Below are positions 29,237 to 40,619 of a stretch of 64,000 nt of DNA, one piece after another. Origin of the DNA: Ariolimax columbianus (lineage: Eukaryota > Mollusca > Gastropoda > Stylommatophora > Arionidae); assembly GCA_036924085.1 (NCBI GenBank), contig JAVGWX010000007.1, positions 73,795,948 to 73,859,947 of the forward strand. Reading direction: 5' to 3'. The position numbers and the translations under genes were made by a program. The notes beneath the pieces were generated by a model. The model saw nothing but the letters and a program-made list of their open reading frames with translations, made no database searches and was not told the DNA's origin. Each line of letters opens with the position of its first letter. Positions within the stretch are counted from its first letter, which is position 1.

Positions 29237-32200
29237 ATGTCTACACTAGGCTCCATACACATTATTTCTATTAATATTAACGGATTAAAACAGAAACAAC
29301 AACACGTAGTCAACATAATAAAGAAATATAAACCGGATTTCCTTTTTTTACAAGAAACACACATACACGAAATCATACACGCAAAACAAATCACAACAAC
29401 ACTAGGCTTAAAAAATAGTTGGTTTAGTTTAGGACAACACACAGGCGTAGCCATTCTACAAACATCTGACGAATGGATAGTCTCACATAGTCACAGGGAT
29501 ACAGAGGGCAGAATACAGATAGTACAGGTACACAATACACACGACAGTACAGACAAACACACTTTAATTAACATTTACGCCCCAGCACAACCTCTACAAC
29601 AAACACCCTTTTATGAGAATCTAATAAAAACAATAGAACAACATTTTAAAAATCAAAACATGATACTTGCTGGGGATTTCAATTGCACACTAAGTAACTT
29701 AGACACATCACGTACACATACAAGTAAAACACGAACAACAAGTTTAGAAATAATGTTAGACAAAAATAACCTTATAGACGCATACAGGAACACTTACCCT
29801 AATGGAACAGACACGACTCATACAACCCACTCACAGCACGGTACAACACACACTAGAATTGATAGGATTTACACACCAAAAACATACACAGTTAATGAAA
29901 TACACCACATAGACACAACCCCCTTTACAGACCACAAAGCAGTAGCTATTATAGTTAACGGCACACACATATCAAATAGTCACACACAATCACAACACTG
30001 GAAATTCAACAATTCACTACTTAATAACAACAAATTTGTAAAAACCATATCCAATTTAATAAGAGATCTCACAGAACACCTACCAGACACAGACCTAAAC
30101 AGTTATTGGGATTTAATTAAAAGCACAATCAGGGACCGCACACAGACAATTTCAAAACAAATACACAGAAATACAAAACGCAATAGACAGATCATTGAAG
30201 ATGCTATAAAAATGACAAAATTAATTGATAAAAACTTACCCCAAATTCAACTTTTACAGGACGAATTAGACAAAATCGATAATTATAAACTACAAGGGGC
30301 CCAATTAAGAGCTAAAATACCAATACTTTTACAGGAAAACCCTACACAACAGTACCTAGCGGTAGAACAGAACATACAACGTTCACGACAAATACACAAA
30401 ATCAAGGGACCAACAGGACAAATTTTAACTGAACCCCACGAAATACGACAGACCTTTCATGACTACTACACGACGTTGTATTCTGCAGAGAATACCACGC
30501 ACACTGAGTGCGGAAAATTTTCTGAGTATACAAAGCAGTTGAGTGACACAGACAGGGATGCCATTAGTACACCCCTGTCTTTAATTGACTTAAAAAACTC
30601 ACTCGACTCCTTTCAGAAAAACAAAAGCCCAGGCTCTGACGGCTTGACCGTCGAGTTCTACATAACCTTCTTTGACAGTATTGGACCCACCCTTTTAAAA
30701 GTTTTAAATGAAGCATTTGAAACAGGCGAATTGCCAAATAGCCTTAACGAAGCTTACATTACACTGATCCCTAAACCGGACAGTGACAAGCTAGAGGCCA
30801 AAAACTACAGACCAATTTCTCTCCTGAACGTAGACTACAAAATTCTGACCAAAGCCCTCACACTAAAGATTAGACCCTTTATGCAACATCTAGTACATAA
30901 AGACCAACAATGTAGCGTAAAGGATAGGAAAATCAGTAAACATGCACATTTCCTACGAGACATTATACAATATACTAGCGACAAAAACATACAAGCTGCA
31001 ATCCTCTCAATTGACCAAGAAAAAGCTTTCGACAGAGTCTCACATTCTTTTCTCCACGAAATTTTAAAGAAAAATAACATTGGGGAATACCTTACCAACT
31101 GGATAAAAATAATATATAAGAGACCCGAAAGCAAAATAATGATTAATCATCAGTTAACAGATAGTTTCTCCCTAACAAGATCAGTCAGGCAAGGGTGTCC
31201 GCTGTCCCCAACACTATATACCCTAGTCTTGGAGCCCCTATTAGAGAAGATTAGACAGGACCCAACAATAGTAGGGACCCATGTACCGGGGTCTGGGGAA
31301 CAAAAATTAATAGCTTACGCGGACGATACCGCTTTCTTTCCATCCAATAGTAGGTCAATTCAAAAAATCCTAAACACCTTCACACAATTCGGCACAGAAA
31401 GCGGATCCAAAATTAATATCCCCAAATCATCCATAATGGGGATTGGCAAGTGGACAAATAAATTCGATTTTCCATTTCAATTAAATCAAGTAAACAAAAT
31501 TAAAATATATGGAATAATATACCCTGCAAATCCACTTGACCCTAATAAAGAAATATGGGAGAAAATTACTGTTAATATTAAAAACATCCTCAAAAAATTT
31601 GAATACAAAATTACAACAATATTTGGGCGCAGTATAATAGTTAACTCAGTTATAATACCCAAAATAATATATGTCGCAAACATATTATGCCCACCCCTAA
31701 CAACAATCAAAGATATAAATAAAGCAGTTAGAAGCTTCATATTCCGCAACACAATACATAATATCCAATCGAAAACATTAATGCAAGGAAAAAATCGAGG
31801 GGGGATCGCCCTACAAGACACAACAATTAAAATACAATCACTAAGAATAAAATTTGTACAAGAAATCATAAAATACCCTAATGAATACCCACTATCCCAT
31901 TATTATTTAGGACTAAGGATAACTAAATTATGCAAGTTAAATAACAATATCCCACACTGCTTTACAAAAATACCAATGTTCTACAAACAATGCATTAGAC
32001 ACATTACAGGAAACGAAACATTACTCACACAAAAACCAGACACGATTTACAAAAAACTTATATTATTACAGGAACCCCCACTTAAAGATAGGATTAAACG
32101 AGGATACGGGTATTTTATAACTAATTACACACATAACTTTTGTAATCTACACAACATTAAAGTATCACCACACATTAAAGAAGTTACTTACAGACTAATT

Positions 32201-32596
32201 TTCGGAACAACACCAATACGTAAACAAACTCAAACCCAGCTAGGACACGTAACACAAAAATGCCATCTTTGCAACAGAAACATACAAGAAACAGAAAATC
32301 ATTTATTCTACCTTTGTAAAGTAGTCAGCACAACACTAGGTAAAATTAGACAAATAATGAGCAAATTTATTAAAATAAAAGTAGACATGTTTAGAGCCAT
32401 AATGCTTCATACACTTCCATGGACAGACAGAGACACACAAAACAAACTCTTAACAATACTGGCAGAGTTCAGATATTTAGTATGGACCTGTCGGTGCAGA
32501 GCTCTCTACCACGGGCACACTTTTAACCCAGGCAGCTTTCTATCTTTATTTATGGGGATGAGTAGGTTCTTTGCCCAGATGTTTCACGATCTGTGA
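29237..32596 (+). CDS. B2 ORF2: endonuclease / reverse transcriptase
   Basis: 1119 residues, protein identical to B1 ORF2 with all endonuclease and YADD positions retained. Identity over more than 3.3 kb beside the differing 5' ends implies very recent copying or homogenisation. Confidence 0.92.
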   Translation: MSTLGSIHIISININGLKQKQQHVVNIIKKYKPDFLFLQETHIHEIIHAKQITTTLGLKNSWFSLGQHTGVAILQTSDEWIVSHSHRDTEGRIQIVQVHNTHDSTDKHTLINIYAPAQPLQQTPFYENLIKTIEQHFKNQNMILAGDFNCTLSNLDTSRTHTSKTRTTSLEIMLDKNNLIDAYRNTYPNGTDTTHTTHSQHGTTHTRIDRIYTPKTYTVNEIHHIDTTPFTDHKAVAIIVNGTHISNSHTQSQHWKFNNSLLNNNKFVKTISNLIRDLTEHLPDTDLNSYWDLIKSTIRDRTQTISKQIHRNTKRNRQIIEDAIKMTKLIDKNLPQIQLLQDELDKIDNYKLQGAQLRAKIPILLQENPTQQYLAVEQNIQRSRQIHKIKGPTGQILTEPHEIRQTFHDYYTTLYSAENTTHTECGKFSEYTKQLSDTDRDAISTPLSLIDLKNSLDSFQKNKSPGSDGLTVEFYITFFDSIGPTLLKVLNEAFETGELPNSLNEAYITLIPKPDSDKLEAKNYRPISLLNVDYKILTKALTLKIRPFMQHLVHKDQQCSVKDRKISKHAHFLRDIIQYTSDKNIQAAILSIDQEKAFDRVSHSFLHEILKKNNIGEYLTNWIKIIYKRPESKIMINHQLTDSFSLTRSVRQGCPLSPTLYTLVLEPLLEKIRQDPTIVGTHVPGSGEQKLIAYADDTAFFPSNSRSIQKILNTFTQFGTESGSKINIPKSSIMGIGKWTNKFDFPFQLNQVNKIKIYGIIYPANPLDPNKEIWEKITVNIKNILKKFEYKITTIFGRSIIVNSVIIPKIIYVANILCPPLTTIKDINKAVRSFIFRNTIHNIQSKTLMQGKNRGGIALQDTTIKIQSLRIKFVQEIIKYPNEYPLSHYYLGLRITKLCKLNNNIPHCFTKIPMFYKQCIRHITGNETLLTQKPDTIYKKLILLQEPPLKDRIKRGYGYFITNYTHNFCNLHNIKVSPHIKEVTYRLIFGTTPIRKQTQTQLGHVTQKCHLCNRNIQETENHLFYLCKVVSTTLGKIRQIMSKFIKIKVDMFRAIMLHTLPWTDRDTQNKLLTILAEFRYLVWTCRCRALYHGHTFNPGSFLSLFMGMSRFFAQMFHDL

Positions 32597-32967
32597 ATTT
32601 TCTGGGCAGGACCTACGGACTGCCTGGGGGAAGAAAAATATAGATATATATATGGATTTTCGTACGAGTGAGTGTGAACGAGAATGTATGGTATGTGTAA
32701 GTGAACACACGGGTACTAGGACGAGAATATTGATGTAAATAGTGTGTATGCCTGTACATGTGGATAAACGTGTATGCATGAGTACCCATGTGTGTGGGAG
32801 AATCAGTAATGTATGGAAAGTTGTATGCAGAAGTGATGGATGTATGAAGATAAATGTTTTTTAGACAGAGATGCCTCTGTGTGAATATGCGTGTTTGTGT
32901 ATACGAGTGTACATATGTATGCATGTTTGTTTGTTTGTTTGTTTGTTTGTTGTTTTGTTTTTTTTTT

Positions 32968-33005
<38 letters not shown>

Positions 33006-33243
33006 TTTTGTTTTTTTTTATGTTGTTGTTGTTGTTGTAAATAACATGTAAAAATACATTATACTATTCATGTGATTGTTTTTTTTTTGCTCTGGTTGCA
33101 TTTTGTACAAAAACTCATTGAAAGTTAATGACAATATGTAAATACAAAATGCGCCATTGAAGCGGAAATAAAACCCTTAAAATCTTTTTGGACTGTGTTT
33201 TTTTTTTGTTTGTTGGTGTTGATTCCTGTATCGGTGGTTCAGG

Positions 33244-34413
33244 ATGAATTCAAGAATGAACGTGCTGGATGAAGTCATGGAGTTCGATAGCCCGGACACT
33301 TTTATGGATGACGGCACTGTGTTCCGCAAGGGCACATTGAAAATCACTGTCACTGGCGAGATGTCAGCCAGCCTGAAGCCACATGAGATGGCAAGCATCA
33401 TGGCCGGACCAGTGGGCATTGGGCCCTCGGGAGTCATCGCCATTTGCAGATTTGCAAACCCCCGAGTGTGGTATGTGCGGCTGACCCAGTCAGCCCACAT
33501 ATTACACTTTAAGAGCCTTCACGGCAAAAAGGTGGAGTGCATGACTCCAAAGCTCTCACTGAGCATTGAACACCAGGAGCAGGAGAGGGAGAGAGGTGTG
33601 CTCAACTGGGTGCCCGAAACCACGAAAGTGGAGTCGGTAAAGGCAGTGGTCAAAAAAATAACCAGAGACCAGAACGCCGAGGTGTTCCCCCAGAGGAACA
33701 TCTCGGACAAGTGGGTCTTTGCCTACAAAAAAAGCCAAATAGAGGTACCCCACTACGTGACCGTCAAGTTCCGGAGTGGGGACGCCAAGCCAATAAGGTT
33801 GTGGGTGACCATAACCGGCCGCCGCACCCCCTGTGAGACATGCGGGGAAGTGACACACTGGACCAGCCAGTGCAACAAAAGGAGACGGCAAGATATCATA
33901 AGAGAGGCTGAGCGACAGCCAAAACCAAAGCTGGCTGAAGCTCAGCCTCCACCACCTCCATCCTTCGCTGAGGAGCACCCCGCCACCTCGGATGATGGGT
34001 ACACCGAGGTGGACCGGAAAAGAAGGAGAAAGAGAAGTTCGAGGAAGAGGAGTTCCTCTCCTCCAGCCTCCAAAATGGGGACCGGAACCACACCACCGGC
34101 CCCCGAAGAAACGGCCCTAGAAGCCGAGCCAGAGACCCTGCCAGAGCCCGTTCCGGAACCGACCCCAGAACCGGGATCGGCTCCAGAACCGTCACCGGAG
34201 CCGTCACCAGAGCCGTCGCCGGAACCGTCACCAGAGCCGTCACAGGAGCGGACAGACAGCGTTGGTCCGGTGTCCCCGCCAAGTCGGGACACCGACGACC
34301 AGATGTCTCCCATGCCCTCAGTGAGGCTGGAAGACATCAGCTCAGACGACGGCGACCCGGAGCGTCTGCTCTGGACAACAATGATGGACGGGCTGGAGCT
34401 GGGCAAGGACTGA
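33244..34413 (+). CDS. B3 ORF1: gag-like protein
   Basis: 389 residues, identical to B2 ORF1 as translated, with intact CCHC knuckle at 197-210. Confidence 0.87.
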   Translation: MNSRMNVLDEVMEFDSPDTFMDDGTVFRKGTLKITVTGEMSASLKPHEMASIMAGPVGIGPSGVIAICRFANPRVWYVRLTQSAHILHFKSLHGKKVECMTPKLSLSIEHQEQERERGVLNWVPETTKVESVKAVVKKITRDQNAEVFPQRNISDKWVFAYKKSQIEVPHYVTVKFRSGDAKPIRLWVTITGRRTPCETCGEVTHWTSQCNKRRRQDIIREAERQPKPKLAEAQPPPPPSFAEEHPATSDDGYTEVDRKRRRKRSSRKRSSSPPASKMGTGTTPPAPEETALEAEPETLPEPVPEPTPEPGSAPEPSPEPSPEPSPEPSPEPSQERTDSVGPVSPPSRDTDDQMSPMPSVRLEDISSDDGDPERLLWTTMMDGLELGKD

Positions 34414-34636
34414 GTAGTCACCCAACCACAAAAGGGATGCTCACGTCCTTGTCCAGCGGTCAATGCTGACATTTAACTTTGTTTGCAAAGACGCCTGGCA
34501 GGAGCTTCCACAGACTTCTAGAGACAAAAAACTTTGTGTGTACGAATTTAGTGTAGATGTGAATTTGTTTAAATGCGGTGGTGTGACTATAACAAGTGTG
34601 TTAATTTATTGTTATCTTTGTTATTATTACTGTTAC

Positions 34637-34670
<34 letters not shown>

Positions 34671-34866
34671 GTTATTATCCTTATTATGTGTCAGCAGTGC
34701 TCGCCCACCCAAGTGGGCGACCATCGTATAGTCCCCAGAATTTGTTGTTTTTTACATTGTTTTTTATTTTCGTATGTTTCCCCCTACATGTATTTCAGTA
34801 TCCCCATCTGACCCTAGTCAGTGGAGAGCTGTCGCCCCGACAGGCCCAATACTATGTATCCGTCCA

Positions 34867-37800
34867 ATGTCTACACTAGGCTCCATACACATTATTTCTA
34901 TTAATATTAACGGATTAAAACAGAAACAACAACACGTAGTCAACATAATAAAGAAATATAAACCGGATTTCCTTTTTTTACAAGAAACACACATACACGA
35001 AATCATACACGCAAAACAAATCACAACAACACTAGGCTTAAAAAATAGTTGGTTTAGTTTAGGACAACACACAGGCGTAGCCATTCTACAAACATCTGAC
35101 GAATGGATAGTCTCACATAGTCACAGGGATACAGAGGGCAGAATACAGATAGTACAGGTACACAATACACACGACAGTACAGACAAACACACTTTAATTA
35201 ACATTTACGCCCCAGCACAACCTCTACAACAAACACCCTTTTATGAGAATCTAATAAAAACAATAGAACAACATTTTAAAAATCAAAACATGATACTTGC
35301 TGGGGATTTCAATTGCACACTAAGTAACTTAGACACATCACGTACACATACAAGTAAAACACGAACAACAAGTTTAGAAATAATGTTAGACAAAAATAAC
35401 CTTATAGACGCATACAGGAACACTTACCCTAATGGAACAGACACGACTCATACAACCCACTCACAGCACGGTACAACACACACTAGAATTGATAGGATTT
35501 ACACACCAAAAACATACACAGTTAATGAAATACACCACATAGACACAACCCCCTTTACAGACCACAAAGCAGTAGCTATTATAGTTAACGGCACACACAT
35601 ATCAAATAGTCACACACAATCACAACACTGGAAATTCAACAATTCACTACTTAATAACAACAAATTTGTAAAAACCATATCCAATTTAATAAGAGATCTC
35701 ACAGAACACCTACCAGACACAGACCTAAACAGTTATTGGGATTTAATTAAAAGCACAATCAGGGACCGCACACAGACAATTTCAAAACAAATACACAGAA
35801 ATACAAAACGCAATAGACAGATCATTGAAGATGCTATAAAAATGACAAAATTAATTGATAAAAACTTACCCCAAATTCAACTTTTACAGGACGAATTAGA
35901 CAAAATCGATAATTATAAACTACAAGGGGCCCAATTAAGAGCTAAAATACCAATACTTTTACAGGAAAACCCTACACAACAGTACCTAGCGGTAGAACAG
36001 AACATACAACGTTCACGACAAATACACAAAATCAAGGGACCAACAGGACAAATTTTAACTGAACCCCACGAAATACGACAGACCTTTCATGACTACTACA
36101 CGACGTTGTATTCTGCAGAGAATACCACGCACACTGAGTGCGGAAAATTTTCTGAGTATACAAAGCAGTTGAGTGACACAGACAGGGATGCCATTAGTAC
36201 ACCCCTGTCTTTAATTGACTTAAAAAACTCACTCGACTCCTTTCAGAAAAACAAAAGCCCAGGCTCTGACGGCTTGACCGTCGAGTTCTACATAACCTTC
36301 TTTGACAGTATTGGACTCACCCTTTTAAAAGTTTTAAATGAAGCATTTGAAACAGGCGAATTGCCAAATAGCCTTAACGAAGCTTACATTACACTGATCC
36401 CTAAACCGGACAGTGACAAGCTAGAGGCCAAAAACTACAGACCAATTTCTCTCCTGAACGTAGACTACAAAATTCTGACCAAAGCCCTCACACTAAAGAT
36501 TAGACCCTTTATGCAACATCTAGTACATAAAGACCAACAATGTAGCGTAAAGGATAGGAAAATCAGTAAACATGCACATTTCCTACGAGACATTATACAA
36601 TATACTAGCGACAAAAACATACAAGCTGCAATCCTCTCAATTGACCAAGAAAAAGCTTTCGACAGAGTCTCACATTCTTTTCTCCACGAAATTTTAAAGA
36701 AAAATAACATTGGGGAATACCTTACCAACTGGATAAAAATAATATATAAGAGACCCGAAAGCAAAATAATGATTAATCATCAGTTAACAGATAGTTTCTC
36801 CCTAACAAGATCAGTCAGGCAAGGGTGTCCGCTGTCCCCAACACTATATACCCTAGTCTTGGAGCCCCTATTAGAGAAGATTAGACAGGACCCAACAATA
36901 GTAGGGACCCATGTACCGGGGTCTGGGGAACAAAAATTAATAGCTTACGCGGACGATACCGCTTTCTTTCCATCCAATAGTAGGTCAATTCAAAAAATCC
37001 TAAACACCTTCACACAATTCGGCACAGAAAGCGGATCCAAAATTAATATCCCCAAATCATCCATAATGGGGATTGGCAAGTGGACAAATAAATTCGATTT
37101 TCCATTTCAATTAAATCAAGTAAACAAAATTAAAATATATGGAATAATATACCCTGCAAATCCACTTGACCCTAATAAAGAAATATGGGAGAAAATTACT
37201 GTTAATATTAAAAACATCCTCAAAAAATTTGAATACAAAATTACAACAATATTTGGGCGCAGTATAATAGTTAACTCAGTTATAATACCCAAAATAATAT
37301 ATGTCGCAAACATATTATGCCCACCCCTAACAACAATCAAAGATATAAATAAAGCAGTTAGAAGCTTCATATTCCGCAACACAATACATAATATCCAATC
37401 GAAAACATTAATGCAAGGAAAAAATCGAGGGGGGATCGCCCTACAAGACACAACAATTAAAATACAATCACTAAGAATAAAATTTGTACAAGAAATCATA
37501 AAATACCCTAATGAATACCCACTATCCCATTATTATTTAGGACTAAGGATAACTAAATTATGCAAGTTAAATAACAATATCCCACACTGCTTTACAAAAA
37601 TACCAATGTTCTACAAACAATGCATTAGACACATTACAGGAAACGAAACATTACTCACACAAAAACCAGACACGATTTACAAAAAACTTATATTATTACA
37701 GGAACCCCCACTTAAAGATAGGATTAAACGAGGATACGGGTATTTTATAACTAATTACACACATAACTTTTGTAATCTACACAACATTAAAGTATCACCA

Positions 37801-38226
37801 CACATTAAAGAAGTTACTTACAGACTAATTTTCGGAACAACACCAATACGTAAACAAACTCAAACCCAGCTAGGACACGTAACACAAAAATGCCATCTTT
37901 GCAACAGAAACATACAAGAAACAGAAAATCATTTATTCTACCTTTGTAAAGTAGTCAGCACAACACTAGGTAAAATTAGACAAATAATGAGCAAATTTAT
38001 TAAAATAAAAGTAGACATGTTTAGAGCCATAATGCTTCATACACTTCCATGGACAGACAGAGACACACAAAACAAACTCTTAACAATACTGGCAGAGTTC
38101 AGATATTTAGTATGGACCTGTCGGTGCAGAGCTCTCTACCACGGGCACACTTTTAACCCAGGCAGCTTTCTATCTTTATTTATGGGGATGAGTAGGTTCT
38201 TTGCCCAGATGTTTCACGATCTGTGA
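34867..38226 (+). CDS. B3 ORF2: endonuclease / reverse transcriptase
   Basis: 1119 residues. One visible protein change from B1/B2/B4: a proline just downstream of the KSPGSDG box becomes leucine (GLTLLK, base 36317). The site is in the RT domain but not in a catalytic motif; its effect is unknown. Everything else is as in B1. Confidence 0.92.
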   Translation: MSTLGSIHIISININGLKQKQQHVVNIIKKYKPDFLFLQETHIHEIIHAKQITTTLGLKNSWFSLGQHTGVAILQTSDEWIVSHSHRDTEGRIQIVQVHNTHDSTDKHTLINIYAPAQPLQQTPFYENLIKTIEQHFKNQNMILAGDFNCTLSNLDTSRTHTSKTRTTSLEIMLDKNNLIDAYRNTYPNGTDTTHTTHSQHGTTHTRIDRIYTPKTYTVNEIHHIDTTPFTDHKAVAIIVNGTHISNSHTQSQHWKFNNSLLNNNKFVKTISNLIRDLTEHLPDTDLNSYWDLIKSTIRDRTQTISKQIHRNTKRNRQIIEDAIKMTKLIDKNLPQIQLLQDELDKIDNYKLQGAQLRAKIPILLQENPTQQYLAVEQNIQRSRQIHKIKGPTGQILTEPHEIRQTFHDYYTTLYSAENTTHTECGKFSEYTKQLSDTDRDAISTPLSLIDLKNSLDSFQKNKSPGSDGLTVEFYITFFDSIGLTLLKVLNEAFETGELPNSLNEAYITLIPKPDSDKLEAKNYRPISLLNVDYKILTKALTLKIRPFMQHLVHKDQQCSVKDRKISKHAHFLRDIIQYTSDKNIQAAILSIDQEKAFDRVSHSFLHEILKKNNIGEYLTNWIKIIYKRPESKIMINHQLTDSFSLTRSVRQGCPLSPTLYTLVLEPLLEKIRQDPTIVGTHVPGSGEQKLIAYADDTAFFPSNSRSIQKILNTFTQFGTESGSKINIPKSSIMGIGKWTNKFDFPFQLNQVNKIKIYGIIYPANPLDPNKEIWEKITVNIKNILKKFEYKITTIFGRSIIVNSVIIPKIIYVANILCPPLTTIKDINKAVRSFIFRNTIHNIQSKTLMQGKNRGGIALQDTTIKIQSLRIKFVQEIIKYPNEYPLSHYYLGLRITKLCKLNNNIPHCFTKIPMFYKQCIRHITGNETLLTQKPDTIYKKLILLQEPPLKDRIKRGYGYFITNYTHNFCNLHNIKVSPHIKEVTYRLIFGTTPIRKQTQTQLGHVTQKCHLCNRNIQETENHLFYLCKVVSTTLGKIRQIMSKFIKIKVDMFRAIMLHTLPWTDRDTQNKLLTILAEFRYLVWTCRCRALYHGHTFNPGSFLSLFMGMSRFFAQMFHDL

Positions 38227-38869
38227 ATTTTCTGGGCAGGACCTACGGACTGCCTGGGGGAAGAAAAATATAGATATATATATGGATTTTCGTACGAGTG
38301 AGTGTGAACGAGAATGTATGGTATGTGTAAGTGAACACACGGGTACTAGGACGAGAATATTGATGTAAATAGTGTGTATGCCTGTACATGTGGATAAACG
38401 TGTATGCATGAGTACCCATGTGTGTGGGAGAATCAGTAATGTATGGAAAGTTGTATGCAGAAGTGATGGATGTATGAAGATAAATGTTTTTTAGACAGAG
38501 ATGCCTCTGTGTGAATATGCGTGTTTGTGTATACGAGTGTACATATGTATGCATGTTTGTTTGTTTGTTTGTTTGTTTGTTTGTTTGTTTGTTTGTTGTT
38601 TTGTTTTTTTTTTTTTTTTTTTTTGTTTTTTGTTTTTTTTTTTTTTTTTTTTTTTGTTTTTTTTTTTTTTTTTTTTTTTTTTTTTGTTTTTTTTTTTTTT
38701 TTTTTATGTTGTTGTTGTTGTTGTAAATAACATGTAAAAATACATTATACTATTCATGTGATTGTTTTTTTTTTGCTCTGGTTGCATTTTGTACAAAAAC
38801 TCATTGAAAGTTAATGACAATATGTAAATACAAAATGCGCCATTGAAGCGGAAATAAAACCCTTAAAAT

Positions 38870-38886
38870 CTTATATTCCGTGTGTG
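38870..38886. repeat. Family B target-site copy, B3/B4 junction
   Basis: CTTATATTCCGTGTGTG between the B3 3' end and the B4 5' UTR. Confidence 0.88.
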
Positions 38887-38996
38887 AGGGCGGACGCGTT
38901 TGCGATCTGCTCTCGCCTTGTGTGATTTCTGAAGTGCTTTTTGGACTGTGTTTTTTTTTTGTTTGTTGGTGTTGATTCCTGTATCGGTGGTTCAGG

Positions 38997-40166
38997 ATGA
39001 ATTCAAGAATGAACGTGCTGGATGAAGTCATGGAGTTCGATAGCCCGGACACTTTTATGGATGACGGCACTGTGTTCCGCAAGGGCACATTGAAAATCAC
39101 TGTCACTGGCGAGATGTCAGCCAGCCTGAAGCCACATGAGATGGCAAGCATCATGGCCGGACCAGTGGGCATTGGGCCCTCGGGAGTCATCGCCATTTGC
39201 AGATTTGCAAACCCCCGAGTGTGGTATGTGCGGCTGACCCAGTCAGCCCACATATTACACTTTAAGAGCCTTCACGGCAAAAAGGTGGAGTGCATGACTC
39301 CAAAGCTCTCACTGAGCATTGAACACCAGGAGCAGGAGAGGGAGAGAGGTGTGCTCAACTGGGTGCCCGAAACCACGAAAGTGGAGTCGGTAAAGGCAGT
39401 GGTCAAAAAAATAACCAGAGACCAGAACGCCGAGGTGTTCCCCCAGAGGAACATCTCGGACAAGTGGGTCTTTGCCTACAAAAAAAGCCAAATAGAGGTA
39501 CCCCACTACGTGACCGTCAAGTTCCGGAGTGGGGACGCCGAGCCAATAAGGTTGTGGGTGACCATAACCCGCCGCCGCACGCCCTGTGAGACATGCGGGG
39601 AAGTGACACACTGGACCAGCCAGTGCAACAAAAGGAGACGGCAAGATATCATAAGAGAGGCTGAGCGACAGCCAAAACCAAAGCTGGCTGAAGCTCAGCC
39701 TCCACCACCTCCATCCTTCGCTGAGGAGCACCCCGCCACCTCGGATGATGGGTACACCGAGGTGGACCGGAAAAGAAGGAGAAAGAGAAGTTCGAGGAAG
39801 AGGAGTTCCTCTCCTCCAGCCTCCAAAATGGGGACCGGAACCACACCACCGGCCCCCGAAGAAACGGCCCTAGAAGCCGAGCCAGAGACCCTGCCAGAGC
39901 CCGTTCCGGAACCGACCCCAGAACCGGGATCGGCTCCAGAACCGTCACCGGAGCCGTCACCAGAGCCGTCGCCGGAACCGTCACCAGAGCCGTCACAGGA
40001 GCGGACAGACAGCGTTGGTCCGGTGTCCCCGCCAAGTCGGGACACCGACGACCAGATGTCTCCCATGCCCTCAGTGAGGCTGGAAGACATCAGCTCAGAC
40101 GACGGCGACCCGGAGCGTCTGCTCTGGACAACAATGATGGACGGGCTGGAGCTGGGCAAGGACTGA
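38997..40166 (+). CDS. B4 ORF1: gag-like protein with altered pre-knuckle residues
   Basis: 389 residues. Two amino-acid changes set it apart from the other B copies: K182E (base 39540) and G192R (39570). A silent change lies at 39581. G192 is part of the GRRTPC segment that leads into the zinc knuckle and is kept even in family A, so G192R might weaken RNA binding. The knuckle cysteines and histidine themselves are present. Confidence 0.87.
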   Translation: MNSRMNVLDEVMEFDSPDTFMDDGTVFRKGTLKITVTGEMSASLKPHEMASIMAGPVGIGPSGVIAICRFANPRVWYVRLTQSAHILHFKSLHGKKVECMTPKLSLSIEHQEQERERGVLNWVPETTKVESVKAVVKKITRDQNAEVFPQRNISDKWVFAYKKSQIEVPHYVTVKFRSGDAEPIRLWVTITRRRTPCETCGEVTHWTSQCNKRRRQDIIREAERQPKPKLAEAQPPPPPSFAEEHPATSDDGYTEVDRKRRRKRSSRKRSSSPPASKMGTGTTPPAPEETALEAEPETLPEPVPEPTPEPGSAPEPSPEPSPEPSPEPSPEPSQERTDSVGPVSPPSRDTDDQMSPMPSVRLEDISSDDGDPERLLWTTMMDGLELGKD

Positions 40167-40389
40167 GTAGTCACCCAACCACAAAAGGGATGCTCACGTC
40201 CTTGTCCAGCGGTCAATGCTGACATTTAACTTTGTTTGCAAAGACGCCTGGCAGGAGCTTCCACAGACTTCTAGAGACAAAAAACTTTGTGTGTACGAAT
40301 TTAGTGTAGATGTGAATTTGTTTAAATGCGGTGGTGTGACTATAACAAGTGTGTTAATTTATTGTTATCTTTGTTATTATTACTGTTAC

Positions 40390-40423
<34 letters not shown>

Positions 40424-40619
40424 GTTATTATCCTTATTATGTGTCAGCAGTGCTCGCCCACCCAAGTGGGCGACCATCGTATAGTCCCCAGAATTTGTTG
40501 TTTTTTACATTGTTTTTTATTTTCGTATGTTTCCCCCTACATGTATTTCAGTATCCCCATCTGACCCTAGTCAGTGGAGAGCTGTCGCCCCGACAGGCCC
40601 AATACTATGTATCCGTCCA

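Larger units (their letters stand above)
27555..33184 (+). mobile_element. Tx1-like element B2, slightly 5'-truncated, ORFs intact
   Basis: Joined directly to the B1 3' end (…AAAATC, then TTTTTGGACTG) without a target copy. It lacks the 5' ~58 bases of the UTR that B1, B4 and B5 have. The junction shares a CTTTTT microhomology with the normal UTR. B2 lies exactly 5630 bp after B1 and before B3. The coding regions are complete. Confidence 0.88.
33185..38869 (+). mobile_element. Tx1-like element B3, slightly 5'-truncated, ORFs intact
   Basis: The same 5' breakpoint and the same fusion to the preceding copy as B2, at exactly 5630 bp spacing. Two independent truncations at one base are unlikely, so B2 and B3 probably arose by unequal exchange or tandem duplication. 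Its 3' poly(T)/TTTG tract (38557-38705) is the longest of the array. It is followed by a target copy. Confidence 0.88.
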
